Below are positions 6,826 through 15,822 of a stretch of 64,000 nt of DNA, piece after piece. Source of the stretch: CAISKJ01 sp046351555 (GTDB taxonomy: Bacteria; Myxococcota_A; Polyangia; Polyangiales; Ga0077539); contig JAXLYI010000042.1 of NCBI GenBank assembly GCA_046351555.1, positions 1-64,000 on the forward strand. Reading direction: 5' to 3'. A program made the position numbers and the translations under genes. Each line of letters begins with the position of its first letter. Position 1 is the stretch's first letter. A model generated the notes under the pieces. It saw only the letters and a program-made list of their open reading frames with translations, had not been told where the DNA came from and searched no databases.

Positions 6826-8355
6826 ATGCCCCCGCGCCTCCGCCTCCTCCTCGCCCTCACGCTCTCCGCCTGCGCGCAGACGGTCGCCCCCGCCGCGCCC
6901 GGCGACGCCGCCGACGCGCCCGACGCGTCCGCGGACGACGTCGCCGAGGAGCCCGCGCTCCCACCGGGCCTCGCGCGGGCGCTCACCATCACCGACGTCG
7001 CGGCCTTCCAATCCGTGCGCGTCCCGCTCTTCGCCGACGGCGCCGTGGTGTCACCGAGGGTGCTCCCGATCATCGCGGGCAGGGCCCTCGCCGTGCGCGT
7101 GTACGTGCGCCCCGAGGCCGGCTACGAGCCCGTCGAGGTCGACGCCGAGCTCACCGCGCGAACCGGCGGTCGCGCCGTCGTCGTGCACGACCGCAAGCGC
7201 ATCGAGTCGGCGTCGCGCGACGCGCAGCCCGCGACGCTCTTCACCTTCCGCCTGCCCGACGAATCCGTGGGGCCCGACACCGCGCTCTCCGTCCGACTGC
7301 TCACGCCCGGCGGAGGCCCCGAGGCCGACGGCGTCGCCGACCCCGCGCGCTTCCCCGCGGCGGGCGGCGGGCACGCGCTCCGCGCGATGGACGGCGGCCC
7401 CATCGAGGTCACCATCGTGCCGCTCCGCTGGGACGTCGACCGCTCCGGGCGCGTCCCCGAGCTCGCGGCGCTCCAGCTCGAAGACCTGCGCGCGTCGCTC
7501 CGCGCGATGTACCCGGTCCGCGAGGTTCGCATCGACGTCCGCGAGCCCGTCTCGTGGGCGCGCGGGCTCCTTCCCTCCGGCAACGTGGACTTCGGCGCCA
7601 TCCTCGCGACCCTCCGCACGCTCCGCGCGAGCGACGGCGCCCCCGCGACCCGGTACTACTACGGCATGGTGACGCCCACGGACTCCGAGGGCGAGTACTG
7701 CCAGGGGCGCTGCGTGCTCGGCCAGGCCTACCTCCCGTCGGGCCCCGCCGACCGCCTCGGGCGCGTCGCGTCGGGCGTCGGCTTCGGCGGCGCCGAGGAC
7801 GCCCGGACCTTCACCCACGAGCTCGGCCACGCCCACGGCCGCGCGCACGCCCCCTGCGGCGACGTGGCGGGCGCCGACGGCGAGTTCCCCTACGAGAACG
7901 GGGCCGTCGGCGTGTGGGGCTACGACGAGCGGAGCCGCACCTTCCTGCGCCCGACCGCCTTCGATCTGATGGGCTACTGCCGCCCCGTGTGGATCTCCGA
8001 CTACACCTACGGCGGCATCTGGGAGTGGGTCACGGCCGTCAACGGCGTCGCCTCCACGCGCGGCCTCGCGGCGCCCTCCCCTGCACCCGTTCGCCACCGC
8101 GTGCTCCGCGTCGGCGCGTCGCTCACACCCGAGTGGCTCGACGGGCTCGACGAGCCGCCCGCCGCGGGCGCCGCCTCGCTCGCCTGGCGCGACGCCGCCG
8201 GACGCGTCCTCGCGCGCGCCACCGCGGAGTCCGCGCCCCTCGCCGACAGCGACGAGCGCCACGTCCTCGTGCCGCCAGGGCCTCCCGGTGCGCGCTCACT
8301 CGACGTCACGGTCGCCGGCGCGTCGTACCGGGTCGCGCTCCCTGCCGCGTGGTGA
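6826..8355 (+). CDS. Metzincin-type zinc metallopeptidase lipoprotein
   Basis: A 509-residue protein with a lipoprotein-type signal (LTLSAC). It contains the extended zinc motif HExxHxxGxxH (His331, Glu332, His335, His341), followed directly by APCG, and a candidate Met-turn at FDLMGYC (Met382). The HAPCG after the third His is reminiscent of StcE-like M66 peptidases, but I do not assign the family firmly. Residues 60-320 look like beta-rich accessory domains, and the C-terminal 110 residues are another beta domain. TAGAGT at 6808-6813 lies 12 nt upstream of the ATG without a clear Shine-Dalgarno. It probably acts on extracellular or surface proteins. Confidence 0.8.
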   Translation: MPPRLRLLLALTLSACAQTVAPAAPGDAADAPDASADDVAEEPALPPGLARALTITDVAAFQSVRVPLFADGAVVSPRVLPIIAGRALAVRVYVRPEAGYEPVEVDAELTARTGGRAVVVHDRKRIESASRDAQPATLFTFRLPDESVGPDTALSVRLLTPGGGPEADGVADPARFPAAGGGHALRAMDGGPIEVTIVPLRWDVDRSGRVPELAALQLEDLRASLRAMYPVREVRIDVREPVSWARGLLPSGNVDFGAILATLRTLRASDGAPATRYYYGMVTPTDSEGEYCQGRCVLGQAYLPSGPADRLGRVASGVGFGGAEDARTFTHELGHAHGRAHAPCGDVAGADGEFPYENGAVGVWGYDERSRTFLRPTAFDLMGYCRPVWISDYTYGGIWEWVTAVNGVASTRGLAAPSPAPVRHRVLRVGASLTPEWLDGLDEPPAAGAASLAWRDAAGRVLARATAESAPLADSDERHVLVPPGPPGARSLDVTVAGASYRVALPAAW

Positions 8356-8401
8356 CGACGCTTCGAACCCGCCGCGCGATCTGCGAGCATCCCACGCCGT
8401 G

Positions 8402-9052
8402 ATGAACCGCACCCTTATCGCCCTCGCCCTCGCCGCCCTCGCGTGCCGCAGCACGCCGGCCCCCGCGCCCGCGCCCGCCGCGCAGGAGCCACCGCCCGCC
8501 GCGCCCGTCACGCCGCCCGCGCCCGTCGCGCTCGCCCCCGACGCAGGGCCCGACGTGTCCGCGGCCGCGCCCGAGCTGGAGGTGAGCTCGCCCGCGCGCG
8601 CGACGGTGCTCGCGGCCGGCGACGCGGCGCCCGTGTTCCGCGCGACCGCGCACAACGGCTGGGTGGTGGAGAGCGCCGCCGGGCCGCGCCCCCGCGCGCT
8701 GGTGGTGTACTTCTACCCGCGCGACGAGACGCCGGGCTGCACGCGCGAGGCGTGCTCCTTCCGCGACGCCTTCCGCGAGTACAACGACGCCGGCGCCGAC
8801 GTGGTGGGCGTGAGCACCGACACCAAGGCCGCGCACGACGCGTTCGCCTCGCACCACCAGCTCCCCTTCGGGCTCATCGCCGACCCGCAGGGGCGCCTCG
8901 CGCGGGCCTTCGGGCTCGACCCCGCCGGCGGCGTCGCGCCGCGCGCCACCTTCGTCATCGGCCGCGACGGGCGCGTCGCACGCGTCTTCCCCAACGTCCG
9001 GGTCGACGGCCACGCGGGCGAGGTGCTCGCCGCCGTCCGCGCGCTGCGCTGA
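8402..9052 (+). CDS. Bcp-type (AhpC/TSA) peroxiredoxin lipoprotein
   Basis: A 216-residue protein. A short lipoprotein signal (LALAALAC) and a Pro/Ala linker precede a thioredoxin-fold peroxiredoxin domain (about 70-216). It has the BCP signature FYPRDETPGCTREACSFRD, with the peroxidatic Cys113 and the resolving Cys118 five residues later. It should reduce peroxides at the cell envelope. Most Bcp proteins are cytoplasmic, so the lipid anchor is noteworthy. The domain is complete. Confidence 0.88.
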   Translation: MNRTLIALALAALACRSTPAPAPAPAAQEPPPAAPVTPPAPVALAPDAGPDVSAAAPELEVSSPARATVLAAGDAAPVFRATAHNGWVVESAAGPRPRALVVYFYPRDETPGCTREACSFRDAFREYNDAGADVVGVSTDTKAAHDAFASHHQLPFGLIADPQGRLARAFGLDPAGGVAPRATFVIGRDGRVARVFPNVRVDGHAGEVLAAVRALR

Positions 9053-9108
9053 AGATTCCCCACGCGCACCGTTGACCATCCCCGCGCGCGCGGTGTAGCG
9101 CCGCCCGC

Positions 9109-10332
9109 GTGACCCCCGACCTCGCCTCCCCCCTCCGCCTCCCCTGCGGTACGAGCATCCGTAACCGCTTCATGAAGTCCGCCATGAGCGAGTGCCTCGC
9201 GGCCCCCTCGTGCGACCCCAATGAGGGCCACGCGACGCTCTACGGGACGTGGGCCCGCGGCGGCGTCGGCCTCCAGGTGACGGGCAACGTCATGGTCGAC
9301 CGGACCGCCCTCGGCGAGCCCGGCAACGTCGCCCTCGACGCCGCGAGCGACCCTGCCCCCTTCGCGCGCTGGGCCGAGGCGGGCCGCGCGGACGGGGCGC
9401 ACGTGTGGATGCAGCTCAACCACCCGGGCAAGCAGTCGCCGTCGGTGCTCTCGCGCGAGCCCGTGGCGCCGTCGGCCGTCCCCTACACGAGCGAGCTGAA
9501 GCTCGCGTTCAACCCGCCGCGCGCGCTCACCGACGGGGAGGTGGAGGGCGTCGTCGAGCGCTTCGCCTACGCCGCGGGGCGCGCGAAGGAGTTCGGCTTC
9601 ACCGGCGTGCAGATCCACGGGGCGCACGGGTACCTGGTGAGCCAGTTCCTGTCGCCGCGGCACAACGTGAGGGAGGATCGTTGGGGCGGCAGCGCCGAGA
9701 ACCGCCGGCGCTTCGTGCTCGAGGTGTACCGCGCGATCCGGGCGCGCGTGGGCGCGGAGTTTCCCGTGGGCATCAAGCTCAACTCGGCGGACTTCCAGCG
9801 CGGAGGCTTCACCGAAGACGAGTCGATGGCCGTGGTCGACGCGCTCGCCGCGGAGGGGATGGACCTCATCGAGATCTCCGGCGGCACCTACGAGGCGCCC
9901 GCGATGACGGGCGCGATGAAGGACAGCACCCGCGCGCGGGAGGCGTACTTCCTCGCGTTCGCGGAGAAGGTTCGGGCGCGAACGACCGCGCCGCTGGCGG
10001 TGACCGGCGGCTTCCGCTCGGGGCCCGCGATGCGCGAGGCGCTCGCGGGCGGGGCGATCGACATGGTGGGCCTCGCGAGGACGCTCGCGGTGTGGCCCGA
10101 CCTGCCCGCGCGGATCCTGCGCGACCCAACGACGGCGGTGACGCTGCCGCGCGTGACCACGGGCGTGTCGGTGGTCGACCGCGCGATGACGCTCGACGTC
10201 ACCTGGTACGAGGCCCAGCTCGCGCGCCTCGCCCGGGGCGAACCGTCGGCGCCCGAGCTCAGCCCGTGGCGCGTGGTGGCGGGCAACGTGCGGCGGATGG
10301 GCGCTGCGGCCTTCCGTCAGCGCAGGGCGTGA
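9109..10332 (+). CDS. NADH:flavin oxidoreductase, old yellow enzyme family
   Basis: A 407-residue FMN-dependent TIM-barrel protein starting at GTG 9109. Family motifs are clear: AMSECLAAP near the N-terminus, MQLNHPGKQ, the substrate-site stretch QIHGAHGYLVSQFLSPRHN, and REDRWGGSAENRRRF. It probably reduces activated C=C bonds; the natural substrate is not evident. It converges with the TonB-like lipoprotein gene and the two coding ends overlap by 16 bp. Confidence 0.92.
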   Translation: MTPDLASPLRLPCGTSIRNRFMKSAMSECLAAPSCDPNEGHATLYGTWARGGVGLQVTGNVMVDRTALGEPGNVALDAASDPAPFARWAEAGRADGAHVWMQLNHPGKQSPSVLSREPVAPSAVPYTSELKLAFNPPRALTDGEVEGVVERFAYAAGRAKEFGFTGVQIHGAHGYLVSQFLSPRHNVREDRWGGSAENRRRFVLEVYRAIRARVGAEFPVGIKLNSADFQRGGFTEDESMAVVDALAAEGMDLIEISGGTYEAPAMTGAMKDSTRAREAYFLAFAEKVRARTTAPLAVTGGFRSGPAMREALAGGAIDMVGLARTLAVWPDLPARILRDPTTAVTLPRVTTGVSVVDRAMTLDVTWYEAQLARLARGEPSAPELSPWRVVAGNVRRMGAAAFRQRRA

Positions 10333-10961
10333 GGGGGCGCGCCGGCGTCCCGCGTGGTGCGCGAAGGCCACACGCGCACGGTGTAGCGGTAACGCGCGAG
10401 GAGTTCCGCGGGCGTCGCGACGGGGCGGAAGCGCGCGTGGCCGAAGCCCTCCACGAGGCACCGAACGCCGCCCTCGGGCGCGCCCTCCGCCGTCACCCCC
10501 GTCACCGAGCCGTCGCGGGCCACCGTGAAGCGAACCGGCGCTTCGAAGGGCGGCACGTCGCGCACGCGTTCGAGGCAGCGATGAGCCCAGCCGCCCGCCA
10601 CGGCGAGCCACGACCGCGCCTCTCCGAGGGGAACGCCCGCGAGGCGTGTGGGGTCGTCGAAGTGCCCGTCGCTGGCGGGAGCACCCAACCGACCGAGGCC
10701 CTCTCCAGCCGCGGGGACAGGACCGACCGGGGTCGTCACCGCCGCGGCGGACGCCAGGATGTCGGCGGTGTCGTTGTTCGTAGAGTCCAGGAACGCCGGC
10801 GGAATCCCCGCGTCGCCGAGGAGCAAGACGAGGCCCCGCGACCGCGTGCGGACAGCACCGAGCGAAGTGCGCGCGCCCGCGTCGCGGCGAGGCTGCGCGT
10901 GGGCTTCGGCGCAGCCCGCGATGACGGGGACGAGCAGGATCACGGCGCGGAGGTTGTCCAC
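10317..10961 (-). CDS. Lipoprotein with TonB/AgmX-like C-terminal domain
   Basis: A 214-residue protein starting at GTG 10961, giving a good lipoprotein signal (AVILLVPVIAGC). Residues 120-205 contain VRFTVARDGSVTGVTAEG, a conserved Cys and HARFRPV, the pattern of the small beta-alpha domain shared by TonB C-termini and AgmX/PglI proteins. It is probably an outer-membrane or periplasmic anchoring protein. The start is less certain than most because the frame stays open far upstream. It overlaps the oxidoreductase gene tail-to-tail. Confidence 0.65.
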   Translation of the reverse strand: MDNLRAVILLVPVIAGCAEAHAQPRRDAGARTSLGAVRTRSRGLVLLLGDAGIPPAFLDSTNNDTADILASAAAVTTPVGPVPAAGEGLGRLGAPASDGHFDDPTRLAGVPLGEARSWLAVAGGWAHRCLERVRDVPPFEAPVRFTVARDGSVTGVTAEGAPEGGVRCLVEGFGHARFRPVATPAELLARYRYTVRVWPSRTTRDAGAPPHALR

Positions 10962-11096
10962 AGGGATCGATCGTACACGTGCGTACGCGAGGGACAGAGT
11001 CCGAATGGCGCGCGTGAAACGGTCGTCGGGCGTAACGCTCGCCGCGGCTCCTGCGCCCGGCGCCCCGAACGCTTCCTGCGCGGCGGCCGAAGGCGC

Positions 11097-11102
11097 TACG
11101 CT
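11097..11102 (+). promoter_or_regulatory. -10-like box (TACGCT) close to a start codon
   Basis: TACGCT ends 6 nt before ATG 11109, and no Shine-Dalgarno is present. Transcription from this box would start at or next to the ATG, giving a leaderless mRNA. The -35 region is not obvious. Confidence 0.35.
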
Positions 11103-11108
11103 GGCGCC

Positions 11109-11711
11109 ATGGCCTACGACCGGTTCACCCTCGACGACGTGAAGCAGAAGCTCGGCGTCACGGTGCGCGAGACGGTCGACCTCTACGCCGCGGTGCCGCC
11201 GGTGGCGCCGAGCGCGGCGCTCGTCGAGCAGTTGCGCGAGAACGTCCCCCTCGCGCTGGCGATCGGCACGGAGAAGGCGCGGTCGGAGTTCATCATCGCG
11301 CCGGTGCTGCTGGAGGTGCGGCGGCGGAGGGCGGGGGCGGTGTCGCTCTTCTCGGGCACGGAGTTCACGGTCGACCCGGCGCGTGGGCTGGTGGGCCTCT
11401 GTGACTGGCTCCTGGCGCGCTCGCCCGAGCAGCTCACGGTGGAGGCCCCCGTCGTCGCCGTCGTCGAGGCCAAGAACGAGAACATGCGCGCCGGCATCGC
11501 GCAGTGCCTCGCCGAGCACGTGGCGGCGCGGGCCTTCAACGCCGCGCGCAAGCACCCGGTGCCCGTCGTCCACGGCGCGGTGACCACCGGCGACCTGTGG
11601 CGCTTCCTCCGGCTCGACGGCGGGGGCGCGGAGGTCGACCTCTCGCAGCACCCCATCCAGCACGTCGACCGCATCCTCGGCGTGCTCCTGGCGATGACCG
11701 CCGGCGAGTGA
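11109..11711 (+). CDS. PD-(D/E)XK nuclease-like hypothetical protein
   Basis: A 200-residue protein. The central core runs SEFIIAPVLLEVRR, then FSGTEFTVDPARGLVGLCDW, then VVAVVEAKNENM, followed by a helical segment with a conserved Gln (GIAQCLAEH). This order (Glu, Asp, E-x-K, helix Q) is that of the restriction-endonuclease-like PD-(D/E)XK fold. The protein at 60396-61085 has the same order of elements, so they are probably distant paralogues. There is no methyltransferase or specificity subunit nearby, so a restriction system is not supported. Function unknown. Confidence 0.65.
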   Translation: MAYDRFTLDDVKQKLGVTVRETVDLYAAVPPVAPSAALVEQLRENVPLALAIGTEKARSEFIIAPVLLEVRRRRAGAVSLFSGTEFTVDPARGLVGLCDWLLARSPEQLTVEAPVVAVVEAKNENMRAGIAQCLAEHVAARAFNAARKHPVPVVHGAVTTGDLWRFLRLDGGGAEVDLSQHPIQHVDRILGVLLAMTAGE

Positions 11712-11874
11712 GGGGCCCAGAGCGCCCTGCGCGCGGAGGCCCCGGTTCAACGGCTCCGTTCAGGCGCTCGCTGGCGACCGGCGGGCGGGGCGCCCGGCTC
11801 GTCCGCGTCGCGGAAGAAGTGGAGCCACGGGTGGGCGCGGGAGAGGCCGACGAGCGCGTAGGGCTGGTGTCCGC

Positions 11875-12666
11875 TCACCGCGCGACACGACCGCGCACGG
11901 CGTTGGCGACGGCCTCGTGCGCCACCGACCCGTCGGGCTGAACCGACAGGTGCTCGCGCAGCGCCTCGCGGAGCCGCGCGCGGTCCGCCTCGGGCAGCGC
12001 CGCGATCTTCGCCCCGGCCGGGCCGACGCCCCGCGTGTTCACCGACCAGAACTCGTCGACGCTCTCGTACCGAACCACGACGCGGATCACCGTCGTCTCG
12101 ACGTCCGCGAGCCCCGCGTTGGCCCACAGCGCGCGCATCGCGTCGAGCGACGACGCCGCGGCGCTCGGCGGCTGCGCGGCCCCGAGGCCCGACGCGCGCA
12201 TCGCCGCGTGCAGCGGGCCCGTCGGGGAGCCGCCGACCGCGAGGTCCCACATGTACGCGGCGACCGTGCCGCCGGGGCGTACCACGCGCGCCATCTCCGC
12301 GACGCCGCGCGCGGGGTCGGGCAGGAAGGCGAGCACGAGCGCCATCGCCGCCGCATCGAAGCGGTCGCCCTCGAAGGGCAGCGACTGCGCGTCCGCGACG
12401 TCGAACACCGCCGCCTCCGCGCCGGCCCGCTTGCGCGCGAAGGCGACCTGCGCCGGCGAGGGGTCGATGCCGTGCACGGTCGCAGGGGCCTCGCGCGCGA
12501 TGACCTCGACGGTGAACGCGCCGGTGCCGCACCCCACGTCGAGCCACCGCAGCCCCTTCGGCAGCGCGAGCCACGCGAGGAAGTCCCGCCCCACCTCGCG
12601 GCTCCACCGCCCCATCATCCGCTCGTACGCGTCGCCGTCTTCGAACATCGGTCTCTCGTCGCTCAT
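11875..12666 (-). CDS. Class I SAM-dependent methyltransferase
   Basis: A 263-residue protein of UbiE/Methyltransf_11 type. Motif I WLDVGCGTGAFT is at residues 41-52, the acidic end of beta-2 is in HGIDPSPAQ, the motif around FDVADAQSLPFEGDRFD precedes ALVLAFLPDP, and MARVVRPGGTVAAYMWD is the motif III region. Substrate unknown. It lies 85 bp downstream of the MATE exporter gene on the same strand and may be co-transcribed with it. Confidence 0.88.
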   Translation of the reverse strand: MSDERPMFEDGDAYERMMGRWSREVGRDFLAWLALPKGLRWLDVGCGTGAFTVEVIAREAPATVHGIDPSPAQVAFARKRAGAEAAVFDVADAQSLPFEGDRFDAAAMALVLAFLPDPARGVAEMARVVRPGGTVAAYMWDLAVGGSPTGPLHAAMRASGLGAAQPPSAAASSLDAMRALWANAGLADVETTVIRVVVRYESVDEFWSVNTRGVGPAGAKIAALPEADRARLREALREHLSVQPDGSVAHEAVANAVRGRVAR

Positions 12667-12751
12667 CGGGCCGTCGACTCCCTCGCGCGGGCTCCGTCGT
12701 CACCCGGCGGCTCCGCGCGCGGCGACGCTACCACCGCGCCGCCCCGCCGCC

Positions 12752-14149
12752 CTACACGTCGAGGTGCTTCCACGAGCCGCCGGCGAACTTCGCGGCCATG
12801 AAGCCCGCGAGCGCGAAGGCGTAGATCGCCGCCGCGGCCCACACGCCGGGCAGCCCGAGGCCGAGCACCATCCCGAGGAGCCACGCCGTGGGGACGAGCA
12901 CGAGGAAGTGGAGCCCCATCTCGACGATCATCACGTAGCGGGTCTCGCCCGCGCCGAAGAGGGCCTGCGTGAGGATCATCGCCGCGGCGATCATCGGGCC
13001 CATCGTGGCGACGATGCGCATCGGCACCGCGCCCACCGCCACCACCTCGGGCTCGTGCGAGAAGACCCCGAGCACCTGCGTCGGGAAGAAGAACATCCCG
13101 AGCCCGATCGCGCCGAAGATGATCGCGCCGAGCTTCACGCTCGTCCAGGCGTAGCGGGCCGCGAGGTCGGGCTGGCCCTGGCCGAGGCTCTGCCCGACCA
13201 GCGTCGCCGTGGCGGTGCCGAAGGCGAGGCACGAGACGAACGTGGCGCTCAGCACCTCAATGATGATCGTGGTGGCGGCGCCGTTGTACGAGTGGCTCGC
13301 GCCCGCGGCCATCGCCTGCGCGTCGATGCGCCCCACCACCTTGGTGAAGAGCAGGAAGCCGAACATCACCACGCTGGTCGCGACGCCGCCCGGCACCGAG
13401 AGCTTGAGGAGCTGCTTCACGGTCGTCCACGACAGCACGCCCGCGCGGTAGAAGCGGAAGCGGTGGCGGTCGCCGGCGCGGAGGGTGAAGGCGACCATCA
13501 CGGCGAGGCCGATCCAGGTGGAGATGCACGCGGCGAGGCCCGCCCCCTCCACGCCCATCGCGGGCGCGCCGAAGTGCCCGAAGATGAGCACCCAGCAGAG
13601 GGTGAGGTTGACGACGTTCATCACCACGGCGGCGACGAGGTGGAGGTGGGTGACGCCGATGCCGTCGTAGAAGGCCTTGCACGCCGCGGTGGCGGCCATC
13701 GAGGCGATGCCGAGGAAGCGCCAGCGCGAGTACGCGGTGCCGAGGGCGATGACGTTGGGGTTGTCCGAGAGGAGCCCGAAGGCCGACGGGAGCGCGAACC
13801 ACCCGACCAGGGCCCCGAGGGCGCCCCCGACGAGCGCGATCGCCATGGCGTTGGGCAGGACGGCCCCCGCCTCCGGGTGCTTCTGCTCCCCGAAGCGCCG
13901 CGCCGTCGTCGCCTGCGTCCCCACCGACACCGCCGAGAGGAAGCCCCCGACGGCCCACAGGAACATCAGCGACGGCGTCAGCGCGGACTGCCCGTCGCTC
14001 GCCACCGCGCGCGGCAGCTTGCCGATGAAGTAGGTGTCCACGATGTTCACGCCCGTCTGGGTGAGCATCGCGAGGATCACGGGCCCGGCCAGCGCCAGGA
14101 TGCGCCGGGCCTTCGGGCCGTCGAGCCAGGGGGAGCGTTCGGGGGCCAT
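12752..14149 (-). CDS. MATE family multidrug / metabolite efflux transporter
   Basis: A 465-residue inner-membrane protein with about 12 hydrophobic segments in two homologous halves, starting PVILAMLTQTGVNIVDTYFI and with SVGTQATTARRFGE after helix 2, typical of MATE exporters. ATG 14149 is chosen because the family's N-terminus starts right there; the frame continues open upstream through antisense sequence. It exports substrates by Na+ or H+ antiport. The substrate cannot be read from the sequence. It is divergent from the envelope operon beginning at 14237. Confidence 0.9.
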   Translation of the reverse strand: MAPERSPWLDGPKARRILALAGPVILAMLTQTGVNIVDTYFIGKLPRAVASDGQSALTPSLMFLWAVGGFLSAVSVGTQATTARRFGEQKHPEAGAVLPNAMAIALVGGALGALVGWFALPSAFGLLSDNPNVIALGTAYSRWRFLGIASMAATAACKAFYDGIGVTHLHLVAAVVMNVVNLTLCWVLIFGHFGAPAMGVEGAGLAACISTWIGLAVMVAFTLRAGDRHRFRFYRAGVLSWTTVKQLLKLSVPGGVATSVVMFGFLLFTKVVGRIDAQAMAAGASHSYNGAATTIIIEVLSATFVSCLAFGTATATLVGQSLGQGQPDLAARYAWTSVKLGAIIFGAIGLGMFFFPTQVLGVFSHEPEVVAVGAVPMRIVATMGPMIAAAMILTQALFGAGETRYVMIVEMGLHFLVLVPTAWLLGMVLGLGLPGVWAAAAIYAFALAGFMAAKFAGGSWKHLDV

Positions 14150-14196
14150 CGGCGTCGCGTCGCCCCGTAGCACACATCGCTCCCGCGGCTCCAACA

Positions 14197-14226
14197 TTGA
14201 CAACCCGCGGCGAAAAGCATTACGCC
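14197..14226 (+). promoter_or_regulatory. Promoter of the envelope operon
   Basis: A perfect -35 hexamer TTGACA (14197-14202), an 18-bp spacer and a -10 TACGCC (14221-14226). ATG 14237 begins 10 nt later, so any leader is only a few bases long. Confidence 0.6.
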
Positions 14227-14236
14227 CCTCGGCGAC

Positions 14237-14974
14237 ATGATTTCGCGCGGCCTCCACGGCATGGTGTTGGGCGCCCTGGCCTGGGCGCTGGCGGGGGCCG
14301 CCGGGTGCACGAGCGGCCCCGAGTACCCCAACTGCGAGAACGACCAGCACTGCCAGCGCAACGGCCGCCGCGAGTTCTGCGTCCAGCGCCGCTGCCAGCA
14401 GTGCCGCACCACGGAGGACTGCGGGGCCGACCAGACCTGCCTCCGCAACCGCTGCGTGGCGGGCGTCAACGCCTGCGACGGCGACAACGACTGCCTCGTC
14501 GGTCAGGTGTGCGACAACCACCGCTGCGTCGCGCGCCCCGAGTGCGACTCCGTCCGCCCCTGCGGCGAGGGCCGGCGCTGCGAGGCCGGGCACTGCATCG
14601 CCGAGGTGGCGCCCGACACCGACCCCAACGACAACCGCGGGGCGCAGTGCACCTTCGAGCCGCCGCTCTTCGAGTTCGACGACGTCACGCTCTCCAACGA
14701 GGCGCGCGGGACGCTCCAGCGGGCGGTCGAGTGCATCCAGCGCGAGCGCAGCTCCCGCTACGTGCTCATCGGCCGCGCCGACCCGCGGGGCACCACGGAG
14801 TACAACCTCGCCCTCGGCGAGCGCCGCGCCCGCGTCGTCCAGCGCTACATGATCTCCCTCGGGCTCCTGCCCGACCGCCTCGCGGTCTCCTCCGAGGGGT
14901 CGGAGTTCGCCTCCGGCACCGACGAGGCCGGGTGGCGCCGCGACCGCCGCGTCGACTTCCGCCTCCGCCCCTGA
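14237..14974 (+). CDS. OmpA-family lipoprotein with cysteine-rich N-terminal region
   Basis: A 245-residue lipoprotein (signal ending AGAAGC). Residues 30-120 hold a run of short Cys-pair repeats (CENDQHC, CRTTEDC, CDGDNDC, CDSVRPC type). Residues 140-245 form an OmpA/Pal-type domain: FEFDDVTLSNEA, YVLIGRADPRGTTEYNLALG, ERRARVVQRYM and RRDRRVDFRL, so it should bind peptidoglycan. It heads a four-gene operon with a CpoB-like protein, a Ser/Thr kinase and a LysM protein, implying a role in outer-membrane-to-cell-wall attachment. Confidence 0.88.
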   Translation: MISRGLHGMVLGALAWALAGAAGCTSGPEYPNCENDQHCQRNGRREFCVQRRCQQCRTTEDCGADQTCLRNRCVAGVNACDGDNDCLVGQVCDNHRCVARPECDSVRPCGEGRRCEAGHCIAEVAPDTDPNDNRGAQCTFEPPLFEFDDVTLSNEARGTLQRAVECIQRERSSRYVLIGRADPRGTTEYNLALGERRARVVQRYMISLGLLPDRLAVSSEGSEFASGTDEAGWRRDRRVDFRLRP

Positions 14975-14988
14975 CGCCACCACCGACG

Positions 14989-15822
14989 ATGCGCAACGCA
15001 CCCCGCCGCCACCCCCTCGCGACCTGCGCCCTCCTCGCCGCCCTGCTCCCGGCCTGCTGGGTCACCTCCAGCGAGCACGACCGCGTCAAGGGCGAGCTCG
15101 AGCGCCGCCTCGGCGCCCTCGAGAACAACGACCGGCAGCGCCGCGAGCAGCTCCAGCAGGCCGTCGACCAGGCGACCTCGCAGGTGCGAACGCTCAACGA
15201 GCAGCTCGAGCAGGCCCGCGCCCAGACGCGCAACCTCGCCGACCTCGGCACCCGCTTCGACGCGATGGACGAGCGCCTCCGCACGCTCAACGGCGCCCTC
15301 GAAGACCTCCGCCACGCCCTCGACGAGGCCGTCCAGGCCCGCACCCTGCTCGACACCCGGCTCACCGCCGCCGAGCGGCGCATCGGCATCGCGCCGCAGG
15401 TCGACCCGTCGCAGATCCCCGCGGACAACGCGCAGCTCATGGCGATGGCCCGCGCCGCGTTCGACGGCCGCGAGTACGCGCGCTCGCGCTTCCTCACGCA
15501 GACGCTGCTCACCCGCGCCGCGCAAGACCCGCTCGCCGACGACGCCCTCCTCCTCCAGGCCCGCTGCCTCATCGCCGAGAACCGCGCCGCCTCCGGCGTG
15601 CAGGAGCTCAACCGGCTGATGCAGACCTACCCCCAGGGCGACGCCGTCCCCGAGGCCCTCTCGGTGCTCTCCGAGGCCTTCGTCAACCTCCGCATGTGCA
15701 CGCAGGCCCAGCGCACGCTGCGGCTCCTCATCGAGCGCCACGGCCGCACCGCCCCCGGCACCGCCGCGCGCGCCCGCCTCGACCAGGTGCGCGCGCTGCC
15801 CCGCGAGGCCTGCGGGGGATGA
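14989..15822 (+). CDS. CpoB/YbgF-like coiled-coil TPR lipoprotein
   Basis: A 277-residue protein with a lipoprotein signal (AALLPAC), a long heptad coiled coil (about residues 28-135), and C-terminal TPR-like helices (about 150-275) including ARAAFDGREYARSRF and ALSVLSEAFVNLR. This is the architecture of CpoB (YbgF), which links the Tol-Pal system with cell-wall synthesis. Its place directly after a Pal-like gene supports that reading. It starts 14 nt after the previous stop and ends overlapping the kinase start. Confidence 0.8.
   Translation: MRNAPRRHPLATCALLAALLPACWVTSSEHDRVKGELERRLGALENNDRQRREQLQQAVDQATSQVRTLNEQLEQARAQTRNLADLGTRFDAMDERLRTLNGALEDLRHALDEAVQARTLLDTRLTAAERRIGIAPQVDPSQIPADNAQLMAMARAAFDGREYARSRFLTQTLLTRAAQDPLADDALLLQARCLIAENRAASGVQELNRLMQTYPQGDAVPEALSVLSEAFVNLRMCTQAQRTLRLLIERHGRTAPGTAARARLDQVRALPREACGG

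Noticed and set aside
11109..11711. Restriction-modification or toxin-antitoxin system
   Set aside because: No methylase, specificity or antitoxin-like partner is adjacent; only the fold suggests a nuclease.
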